A stretch of 64,000 nucleotides of DNA from positions 415,967-479,966 of the forward strand of contig CAJNDS010002169.1 of the NCBI GenBank assembly GCA_905221605.1. Direction: 5' to 3'. The DNA comes from Symbiodinium natans. Lineage: Eukaryota; Sar; Dinophyceae; Suessiales; Symbiodiniaceae. The first letter of the stretch is position 1; each line of letters opens with the position of its first letter. This document shows, piece by piece, positions 29,546 to 39,400 of this stretch. The translations under genes and the position numbers were made by a program. The notes beneath the pieces were generated by a model that saw nothing but the letters and a program-made list of their open reading frames with translations, was not told where the DNA came from and did not search any database.

Positions 29546-30125
29546 GATTTAGGGTTTAGGGTTTAGGGTTAGGGTGTAGGTCTACAGTTAGACAAGTGCC
29601 CCTTTCGGTTTAGACTGCTTATGCCGATTGGGGCAAGTAGGGCGGATCATAGAATGCTGCCAAGAGTCGTTAGAAGCTCCTCTACACGTTACAACTTGAG
29701 CGTGTTGTAAGATGATGTAAGACAGCGTTAGCAGCCATTAGCAAGTGGTTCAGAAGGTTCAGAGCACTCCCTGCAGGATGTGTTGAAGTAACTTACACCA
29801 CTTATAAGACATACACCGCTGTATACCTACTGTCTCAACCAACTCCCACCCCCCCAAAACACCTTTGGAAGGGCCGGGAGCGTGGCAGCCGAAGGAACCA
29901 GGAGCTGTCCTGAGCTGCAGAATCATTGTAGTGTCCTTGAGGGAGGGGGGGGTTCAAGGGGGGGGGGGGGGGGGTTATGTAACCCAAGGTCCCCTAATGC
30001 CCTATGATATTCAGTATCGCGCGCTCGCGCGCTCTCTGCATTTTTGGGGCTGTGGGGGTTTAGGGTTTAGGGTTTAGGGTTTAGGGTTTAGGGTTTAGGG
30101 TTTAGGTTTTAGGGTTTAGGGTTAC
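29546..30125. other. Flank of the retrotransposon, mostly non-coding
   Basis: It starts with a short (TTTAGGG) run touching the element end. A possible minus-strand exon at 29,862-29,915 reads DSSWFLRLPRSRPF after AG|G. A poly-G run lies near 29,955 and a (TTTAGGG)n array at 30,058-30,123. Confidence 0.4.
30058..30123. repeat. Telomere-type (TTTAGGG)n array
   Basis: About nine units, beginning directly after (in sense) the GTAACC donor of the epsilon-copy exon 30,126-30,245. Confidence 0.9.
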
Positions 30126-33100
30126 CTGCCAGACACGATAAGTTGACTTCAAGGCTCGCAAGCGCTCTGCATTCGAGCTGGCCAATGTGCAGATGTTGCG
30201 GAAATCCTGCGCAGCGCTTGAACGCAAAGCCCTCTCCTTAGCAACCTTTCAGGATTCAGGAGGATTTGGGGGTGTTTCCCTAAACCGTAACCCTAAATCC
30301 TAGACCCTCGTTTCAACAGATCCTGCCTTCAGGGACCGCACCCCGCAGGCTTCCAACTGGGAGGCACACTGCCCGTACGCCTGGGTCTGCAGCCTTCCAG
30401 GACAGGCACTGCTGCAGCCACTGGATGCCCCTAAAAAAACAAACGGATCATGGTTCCTGCCATGTACCCCCTTATACTAACAGTCCTTAAGAGGCATTCC
30501 AGTACCCCTATTATACTCCCTACTAGGGACTGTTAGTATCATGGGGGAACATCCCAACCCCAAAACCCAAGAACCCAAAACCCAAAACCCAAACCCGAAA
30601 CCCTAAACCACCCTAAACCCTAAACCCTAAACCCTAAACCCTAAACCCTAAACCCTAAACCCTAAACCCTAAACCCTAAACCCTAAACCCTAAACCCTAA
30701 ACCCTAAACCCTAAACCCTAAACCGCAGCGGCCTGGCTGGACCTTCAGCCACGGGCGAGGCGGCACCGCGAGTGACGGCTGCCAGCACCTTCGATGCAAG
30801 GAACAGAGGAGCAAGGAGCAACCCTACAAAACCCTACAAAACCCTACGAAACCCTGCAAAACCCTGCAACACCCCACGAAACCCTACAACACCCTTCAAA
30901 ACCCTACAAAGCCCTACCAAAGCCCTAAGCATGCTCAGAACCCTCCCAAAGGGTCCACAAACGTACCCTAAACCCTAAACCCTAAACCCTAAACCCTAAA
31001 CCCTAGACCCTAAACCCTAAACCCTAAACCCTAAGGGGGTTTAGGGCTTAGGGCTTAGGGTAACTAAGCCTATATAAGCCCCCCCTTCAGGCCTGCTCCT
31101 GGCCGAAGCTGGTTGCACCCCCAAGGTGGGCCAACCAGAGAGTCGCCTCCATGCAGCTTCGGTTTAGGGTTTAGGGTTCAGTGTTAAGGGTTAAGTTAAG
31201 GTTTTAGGGTTTAGGGTTTAGGCTTCAGGCTTCAGGCTTTGGGCTTTGGGCTATAGGCTTTAGGCTTTAGGATTCAGGGTTCAGGGTTTAGCGTTTAGGG
31301 CTAGGAGTCTTGAGTGCAGTGCAGTACGGGGCGGCTTGGGCTTTCGGGTTTCAGGGTTCAGGAGGTGTAGGGGTTTAGGATTCCAAGGGCTTAGGGTTTT
31401 AGATTATTCTTGCATTTTTTGGGGGCCAAAAACCTGAACCCTCCTTTGCAGTAGGCTTTCTTGGGAGGTTTGGGGTGCTTAGGCTTCAGGATTAGGCTAA
31501 ACCCTAAACCCTAAACCCTAAACCCTAAACCCTAAACCCTAAACCCTAAACCCTAAAGCGGATCCCCGCTGGCCTCCACCTCGCCTCCCAGCCACTCCTG
31601 GGCTCGAGCTTTCTGGAACGTTTAAGGCTTTCAGGGTTTCACAAGGGTTAGGGTTTAGGGTTTAGGGTTTAGGGTTTAGGGTTTAGGGTTTAGGGTTTAG
31701 GGTTTAGGGTTTAGGGTTGTTAAGGGTTGCAAGGGCTTTAAAGGCTTCAAGGGCTTTAAGAGGGGGCTTTGCAAGGGTTTCACAAGGGTTAGGGTTTAGG
31801 GTTTAGGGGTTCAGGGTTTAGGAGGGGTTGTATAAGGTTCTTGCAGGGTTTTTGCGGGCCTTTGGGGGCTTTACAGGGTTTAAGGCTTCAGGGATTTCAG
31901 GGTTTGACGTTGTAAGGGGGTTCAGGGGTCTAGGGCCTTGAGGGTCTTAAAGGTTTAAAGCGCCAGGGTGTGGGGTTTAGGGTTTGGCCTCGACAGTAAT
32001 AACTCATGGAGTCTTCGGGCTGCGTGCAAGACACGCCAAAATTCATCCCTAGACCCTAAACCCTAAAAATCTTTTAGACCCTGAAACCCTAAAACCTATA
32101 ACCATAAACCCAAAACCCCAAAACCCTAAACCCTAAAACCCTAAACCTAAACACCTGAAACCCTAACCCGCAGCGGGGCTTTCGCCACTACAAACTGGCA
32201 CCACTGCGGCCCAGGAGCGTAGCAGAACGTCGTGTCGAGCTTGGAGGGCCACACCACCTCCCGAAATCGCCCCCTCAACACCCCTAACCCCCGCCCCCCC
32301 AAAGCCCCTAAACCCTAAACCCTTCTAAACCTTCCTAAACTCCCCCTAAGCAACCCTAAGCAACCCTAACAAAACCCTAACAAAACCCTAAACTTCCCTC
32401 TAAGCCCTAAACCCTGAACCCCTAACCAAGGCTTCGCGGCAGGAGCCTCAGAGTCCAGGATTACCAGCGAGCAGGACACGTTCTCCTGGAGAAATGCGGG
32501 ACCCTTACAAGGGACCTTAAGGGTTTAGGGTTTAGGGTTTAGGGTTTAGGGTTTAGGGTTTAGGGTTTCGGGTTTAGGGGTTAGGGCTACTTAGGTAGAC
32601 GGGGACTATATATGGATTTCTAGGGGTTACATAGGGGGATAAGATTGAGGGTCCCTTCGAAGGGGTTCCTCCTTATATCCCTTTATTCAGAGCAACTTCC
32701 TCCCTTGACCCACTACACCCTAGACCCCATAAACCCCATAAATGATATGGGTTTAGGGTTTAGGGTTTCGGGCTCTAAGGGTCCAGGGTTTGAGGAAAAC
32801 CTGAAATCCGAAACCTAAACACTAAACCCATACTTAAAAGGTTCATGGGCTGTTAGAATTAGGGATATAGGACCACCCCCCCAAAAAAGATTGTATACGA
32901 ATAACCATCGTTACATGCACCTCCAAGATCCTCCGGGTAAGGCCCTCTAGGCCCGAAACCCTAAAACCCAAAAACAACTGAAAAGACAAAACCCCGAAAC
33001 CCCTAAAGCCCCAAACCCCCCAAAGCTCTAACAAAAGCCTGAAGGCCCCCAAAACCCCTAAAATCCTCAAACCCTAAACCCCTAAAGCTCCAAACCTCTG

Positions 33101-35016
33101 AAACCCTAAACCCTAACGATGGATAACAGTACTAGCAATACTCACATTCATGTATCACTCATTTAAGAACAATTACCAGAAAATTCTACAAATAGATATG
33201 CCTAACCTCTGAAACCTAAACCCTAAACCCTAAACCCTCAACCCTCAAGCCTCAACCCTAAACCCTACCCAACCCCTAAACCCCAAAAACGTCTCGTGGC
33301 CTCTTGGAGTTGCAGCGCTGCCAGGCAAGCCAGGAGCGCCTCTTGCTTTTCAGCTTTAGGGGTTTTGGGGGGGTTTTGGGGCTTTAGGGGCTTTGGGGGT
33401 TTTAGAGGTTTTTGGGGGGGTTTTAGGGGTTTTGGTGGTGTTAGGGGCTTTAGGGGCTTTAGGGGCTTCAGGGCTTCAGGGGTTTCAGGGTTTTGGGGGC
33501 TTTGGGGGCTTTAGGGGATTTTGGGGTTTGGGGGTTTTGGGTTGGGGGGGGGAGGGGGGTTGGGGGGTTTAGGGTCTTGGGGGTGGTAGGGGGTTTAGGG
33601 TTCTAAGGTTTAGGGGTTCTTGGGGTTTGGGGGTTCTTAGGGGTGTAAGGATTTAGGGTTTCAGGGTTTGGGGTTTTATTTCCGGTTTGGGGTTTAGGGT
33701 TTGGGTTTTGGGGTTGGAGGGTTGAATGGCGATGTGCTTGCGTGTGGTTGCGCTTCAACGCAAACAAAGCCCCTAGCTACAGGCGGAATGCCCGGTGGGC
33801 AGTCCTAAGGCCATGAAACCCAAGCTATCTTCCAAACCGAACCCCAAAGCCTAAACCCCACCCAGCCCTCAACCCTACCTGGAGGTTCATGGTACTTAAT
33901 TGACCAACTATAACTATACTTAACACTGTACTTATAAGCCCCTTACGTGAACCTCCAAGTACCTACATCTAAATCCCTAAGCCAAAACTCCCTGCCGAGC
34001 CACGCCGCACGAGCGGCCGGCCAGCACTAGGTGCTCTCCTTCTGGCCGCTGCGCGAAGTCCTTGCAGAAGTCTTACGGCTTTCCACGGGCGGCGCCTACT
34101 GCACATTCGGGGGCGGGGGGGGGGGGGGGGGGGAGGCGGTGGGCGGTGGGCATTGCCGGGGCTTCCCTGAATCAGAGGGGGCGCCTATCCTAATGCGGAG
34201 CCTTGAACTCGGGATTACCAAAAGATGAACCACAATTCCAAGAGCTGGCCGCCCTACTGAAAACTGCCGCCGCTTTAGCTGGCACTTCTCTGCAGAGGCT
34301 TCATGTTGAGTTGGCCACTTATCGGAATGATCAGTACGCGTAAACCCTAAACCCTCAGACCCTAAAGCCCTGAAGCCCGGGATGCTCAAGGGTTCTGAGA
34401 AATAGCAGCCGCCTACTCGCTCGTCGGTGCTGGGCCGCTGGCCTTCATGATCCGGGCCTTGTAGAGCTTGACAAGGGCATCCACCGTTTCACAGGCGAAT
34501 GCCTGCCAGGAGGTCACGGTCACATTCGCATGAATCTGAGTACAAGCAGCGCGAAGCGGCGGGGCCTCGTCGTCATACTCCAAAGCACAGACGCTACACG
34601 ACCTCGAACATGTCAGAACCCTCTTCTACATGTTCCTACATCCTTACTGCCGACCCTACCGCAATGCCGAGGGTGTCAGGGACAAGCGCTCTCACACATA
34701 GTCATACTCCCGTGGACACTCGCTCTAAACTATGGTTGTGGTATATCCTTGTTGAGGTTCCTAGTGTAGCATGGGGAATCCAGGGTATCCAAATATAGTT
34801 TAGATAGAAACTTGACATAAGACCCTAAGCCCAAAACCCTAAACTTCCTAAACTTCCTAAACTTCCTAAACCCCTGAGGCACGCTCAGCCACATCCTCGA
34901 AGCTGTGGGCCCCGACAGTAGGTAGGGCACCTCCCCGAGGGTCACGCCAGGTCCGAACGCGTCGCCGTCCAAGCCATGCCTCAGCGCCGCACTCGCCCAA
35001 GGCTCCCCGAACCCCA
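30126..35016 (-). CDS. Thioesterase-like alpha/beta-hydrolase, diverged copy epsilon
   Basis: Exon-like segments run in the same order as in copies alpha-gamma: 35,016-34,874 (RHGLDGDAFG, like RGLDGDVM), 34,502-34,413 (AFACETVDALVKLYKARIM, like AYACDTVPALAACYNQRVL and starting at the same splice phase), 33,339-33,290 (ALLACLAALQLQEATR), 32,485-32,432 (ENVSCSLVILDSEAPAAK, the strand after the nucleophile), 32,257-32,177 (EVVWPSKLDTTF, like EVTWPPPATNS), 31,597-31,557 (EWLGGEVEASGDP), 30,788-30,723 (VLAAVTRGAASPVAEGP) and 30,245-30,126 (AKERALRSSAAQDF...). The colinear order and shared exon boundaries show common origin. No GYSHG exon was identified, and a TAG follows the 34.4-kb exon, so the copy may be degenerate or may use the GTAGGC donor there. 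Confidence 0.5.
30465..30555. mobile_element. Palindromic MITE-like element, copy 2
   Basis: Same family as 1495-1594: the left arm has CTTATACTAACAGTCCTTAA, and the right arm GGGACTGTTAGTAT followed by GGGGGAACATCCCAA. The arms are more diverged than in copy 1. Confidence 0.6.
30600..30724. repeat. Telomere-type (CCCTAAA)n array
   Basis: About sixteen units, immediately downstream in sense of the epsilon-copy exon at 30,788-30,723. Confidence 0.93.
30964..31034. repeat. Telomere-type (CCCTAAA)n array
   Basis: About ten units, followed at once by inverted GGGTTTAGGG-like sequence. Confidence 0.9.
31496..31556. repeat. Telomere-type (CCCTAAA)n array flanking an exon
   Basis: Eight to nine units on the sense-downstream side of exon 31,597-31,557. 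The matching (TTTAGGG)n array is at 31,648-31,718 on the other side. Confidence 0.92.
31648..31718. repeat. Telomere-type (TTTAGGG)n array flanking an exon
   Basis: About ten units upstream in sense of exon 31,597-31,557. Confidence 0.92.
33352..33735. repeat. Degenerate TTTAGGGG/TTTTGGGG tract, G-quadruplex-prone
   Basis: Nearly 400 bp of GGGG runs separated by TTTA, TTTT or CTTTA on the plus strand. It is a diverged telomere-type tract with the strand bias seen at other exon flanks. Confidence 0.7.
33740..34400. other. No exon recognised
   Basis: Mixed sequence with telomere-like words, a poly-G run at 34,109-34,132 and no convincing coding segment; probably an intron of the epsilon copy. 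Confidence 0.4.
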
Positions 35017-35034
35017 CTGCAAATCACAAACGTT

Positions 35035-35560
35035 AGAATAATAATGCTATAATCAAAATCATCGGCAATAATAATAAGATTATTATTAATATTATTAGAG
35101 TAATCAGAACAATAAGAATAATAAGAAGAATAATAAGAATAACAATAAGATGAAAATAATTGTAGTATAGTGCGAGTTACAACAATAGTATGCAAATAAA
35201 CCCAGTTGTATAAGAATAAGAATACTAATATATATTAAATAGTGCAATAAAAACATAATAGTATTAAAAATCAGAATACATAATACAAAAACAATAATAA
35301 ACATAAAAACAGCATTCATCGATAAGAAGAAGAATATGCATTTCTGATTCTAACATCAAAACTGAGACGAGTACTGATACGCGTACTCATATGAATACGA
35401 ATACCAATAATACCACTACCAATGCTAATGCTAATCCGAAAGCCAGCTCGAAATGCGAGTAGTCAACAGAAATCGAGTTCGAATATGGATATTCGTACAG
35501 ATACTGAAATGAGTACGGCAGAAACTATAACAACAAGAATACAAAAAACATGCAATCACT
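35035..35560. other. AT-rich intronic block
   Basis: Long AATAAT/ATAAG-rich stretch between exon-like segments. The minus-strand ORFs here are low-complexity and not called. Confidence 0.6.
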
Positions 35561-35572
35561 ACTCCCTAAAAC

Positions 35573-36190
35573 CGCCGGGGTAGCCGCATGTAGTACAGCA
35601 CGGCGCCGACGCCCCGAGTGAGAGGGCACAGGCCTCCCAGGACCAAAGGGCCAAAAGACTCTACCACGGTACTAAGTATGGGATGCTTTGTTTCAACTGT
35701 TAGGTGTGTTAGGGCTTTAGGGGCTTTAGGAGCTTTAGGGGCTTTAGGGGCTTTAGGGGCGTTAGGGGCGTTAGGGGCGTTAGGAGCTTTAGGGTTTTTC
35801 GGGGATTTAGGATGTTTGGTTTGGCTGGGGGCTTCGGAGGGTCTGGCAACCCTGCGCCTTCGACGAACACGCTGGGTGGCTCGGTTGCTGACCTGCCAGA
35901 CCCGAACCCTAAAGCATAGAGGTTTAGGGTTTAGGGATTCGGTACCCGTTTGCTCACAACAAGGACTATCATGACCAACCGGTATATACGGGGCTCCCTA
36001 CCTTGGGAGATTTTTAAGGGTTACCAGCATATTTGCGGGTTCCGAAATTAGGCCCCCCCCAAAACGAACCGAATCAACAACCGCCCGCATTCCCTTGCAG
36101 CGGCAGTGCCGTTTCAGCCCTCCCCATATCTGCCTGGGCGCGAGGTCAGCCAGGGCCTGCTCTGAGAAGAGTTTGGCAAAAACAGGCATG
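35573..36190 (-). CDS. Exons between copies alpha and epsilon, unknown protein segment
   Basis: Three segments look coding: about 36,190-36,095 (MPVFAKLFSEQALADLAPRQ, then IWGGLKRHCRC), 35,899-35,826 after CAG|G (VSNRATQRVRRRRRVARPSE) and about 35,622-35,573 (LTRGVGAVLYYMRLPRR). They lie where copy alpha would continue into epsilon. They have no counterpart in the junctions between alpha, beta and gamma. They could be the end of copy alpha, a linker or a separate gene. Confidence 0.35.
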
Positions 36191-36209
36191 CTCGAAGTGC
36201 GTCTGAACA

Positions 36210-36275
36210 TCATGATCCCCTCCCCCAATATTAGGGGGCAGGGCAGGTTTAATATTAGGGGGAGGGGATTCAGCA
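36210..36275. repeat. Short perfect hairpin
   Basis: CCCCTCCCCCAATATTA near 36,217 is inverted as TAATATTAGGGGGAGGGG near 36,252, with a ~15-bp loop. MITE-like or a structured intron. Confidence 0.5.
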
Positions 36276-36464
36276 TAGGTAGACAAGATTTGACAAGATA
36301 TGTAGCATATCAGGTGCCCGCGCCTGCCCAGCCGTGGCACCTGTGGAGCACGTTTGGGTTTAGGGTTTTGGGGTTGAGGGTCTTAGGCTCTAGGGTTTAG
36401 GGTTTTTGGGTTTTGGGGTTTAGGGCTTTCGGGTTTGGGTTTAGGGCTGATGCCCCTAGCTCAC

Positions 36465-39400
36465 GGAATCTTGCGCGAATCGACGCCCGAGCATCTGGCC
36501 ATTGGGTGAGGTTGGCATCAACCTGTGCGGGCTGCATGCATTCTCAACAGACTCAAAAAACGGCCCTGTGCGCGATTTTTAAACACAAGATGGAAGGCCA
36601 AGTGTCATGGTACGAGTAGGTACCAAACAGGAGCCCGAACTTGGTGAACCTACCCGTTCCGGCTGGAGGTCAGCCGCTACAGTTTAGGGTTTAGGGTTTG
36701 GGGTTTAGGGCTGAGGGTTTAAGAAGCTGAGAGAAGGCCTCTGCCGGAACTGGTGCACGATGCCGGCTTGAACCACTGCCTGCTCGCCCTGGCACGAAGA
36801 AACTAACCAGGCACACGGGCGTTTGGTTTTCAGTGGAAGGGTGAGCATGACTAAGCTGGAAGCAACACTCACCTCCCCCAACCAGCAAAGGTCCTCTTTA
36901 TGTTTACCACATAATTCTATTTCTCGGTCAGAACTCCCGAAAAGACTAAAGCTAGCTGCATCCCTAGTCAGGGGTCGCTGGTGGGCCCTACAGATTCCCT
37001 CCTTATTTACCGTCAAGAATCACTGCGGCTTGGGATGTTGTAGGGTCTGAAACCCTTGAGCCTAAGCTTAAACCCTGTTGAGTAGGGGGGCCCTGGCAAT
37101 AAGGTCAAGTTTGCGGGCTATAAGCTGATGACTTTTGATAAAAACGACCAAGATCAGCCTCGACTGTTCAAGGGCGAGGGGGCGGGGGCTACATTTTGAG
37201 GGCGCAACATTACCTGCGCGAACCATTGAAGTTATGCCCCGAACCCAAATGATGGACCAAAGTGCCCTGACTCTGATTGCGCCTGCAACATGTTGTAGTG
37301 ACTGCCTTTGCCCGTCACGGCCTGGCCGGTGATTGAAGGCTGGAGAGCAAAGAGATGCAACAAACGCTCACGCACTTCACACACTGCCTCCATTTGCTTG
37401 CAGTACTGGGCGTTGATCTCCCGGGCACTTGCAAACCTCACGAAACGAGACAAAGCAAAAAGAAAAAGATTGACCACACCTAGGCGAACGACCCTCAACC
37501 CTAAACCATACACCTCATAAAAGCTCAAGTTTGAAAAACTTTGAATCCCAAAGACTCCGACAGCCCGAACCAAACCCCTAAACCCGAATCCCAACAAGCC
37601 ACTCCACCCCGTAAGCAAACATACCCTTCCAGCTAACCTTATGTCCCAAACCCGAAACCCCAGACCCTCATCCCTTCAGCCTGCACTTTATGGATCACCT
37701 CCTCTTTGGGCACCCAAAATTCGTGACAGTAGCCCCCTAAGACCCTGAACCCTAACACCACCCCTAACCCTAATTAAACCCCGAACCGGAAACCCTAACG
37801 TCACTCTGAACCCTCAAAAGGAACCAGAAGTTGTAGAAAACTGCCCATTTCACCCAGTGGCTCCGGTGAGTCCGGCGCCACGACCATCAGCGCCGGTCCG
37901 GCAAACGCCCGGGGCCTTGGTTATGTAGGGCTTGCAGGGTTTGTAGGGCTTGGGGCGGGTTTGAGCGTTGAGGTTTTCGGTGTCGCTCTGCGTAGCAGCT
38001 GGGAGCCCACGGCCAGATGGTAATGCGTTGGGCTTAGGGTCTAGGGTTGAGGGTCTAGGGGTCTGAGCTCTCAAGCTACACAATCGCCTCCCGGAGATGC
38101 TACAAGTACCACCCTCCGAACATGTCTTGGGCTGGGACGGCTCCCACGGATTGCCCAGGTAGTGGAGCCTCTCTATGTTCATGCCCGAGCGCTTCACCTC
38201 AGTCTTTCAGCAAGGTTATGAAGGTTCGACAGCAGTGAGCTGCCTGCCGCCGAGCCATGGGCGATGTGAGCGAACAGCTCGTAGGGCCTTCAGTTGCAGT
38301 GGGCCGGTTTAGGGGTTTAGGGAGAAGGTTTCGGGAGCGACACTCAGAGAGCCCGACAGCCCTTGAAGTATGGATATTAAAACTCAACTCTCAAGTAGGA
38401 CCCGCATACTATGGTTTAACGTACTTTCCTTGATTAGAGTCGAGTGTCTGGCCGATGAGTGGCCGGAGCAAGACGGCGCTGGTCAAACTGTTGGGCCCTT
38501 CTTTGGGGTTCCCTGGATAGAGAGGGGCCCCGCACTATAGCAGGTGCCCAAAAAAAGGACCAAACACATGTGTCCATGCATCCAAGCGGCAGCCCTTTCT
38601 GATTCAGCGCCTCGAAGGCGCGCTGCCGCAGCGCATCTACGTCGATGCCTGTTGGCCAATGAGGCGCCGGTCGATCCAGGGGGCAGATTGGCAGCTGTAT
38701 TCATGCTTAGGGTTTGGGGCTTAGGGTTTCGGGTTCAGAGCGCCTTTGCACGAGCATGGTCTTGCAGCCTGGACCTTTTCTCCTTTCTACTAGCAGATGG
38801 TTATCTGGTGCCAATGTGGACCACCCGCACCGCTTAAGGTGGAACCTGGTCCAACCTCCATGATCGTTCTCAAAACGGTCCGTGCAGGCCACTAAAGCAG
38901 CCATCCACGTTTACAATCACCCCAGAAACAGCAATGTAAGCCCTGCTTCGCATGAGGGCGCGACTCTGCGAAGCCTCTTTCGCGAGGTTGAGTTCCACGG
39001 CCTCCTGAGTGCTACGTGAGCCAGTTCTCCATCAACCACAAAAGTCCTACGACTGAACGGTTTGTAAGGTTTAGGCGCCACCCCAACCGCAGATGCAGGG
39101 AACAATCAGAGTATGCAAGCACAGACCGCTTGATGCCCAGACAACGTCGACAGTCGGCCTTCATGGCAAACTCGAACTTGCCAAAGGCCCGGGAGATCAG
39201 GAGAATGGCCTTGCAGTGTAGGATTTGGTTAGGCTACGGGTTGAGGCTTTAGAGTTCATGATGAACCACACCAGCCCGAGTTTCGACCGTCGGTCCCGAC
39301 ACGCTACGGGCCCGGAGCTTACCGGTTCTTGCAATCACTTGGTCGGGTTCCTGGCAGGTGCAAGGGGACGTAGGGTGTGGGGAAGGTGGATTTGCTGCGG

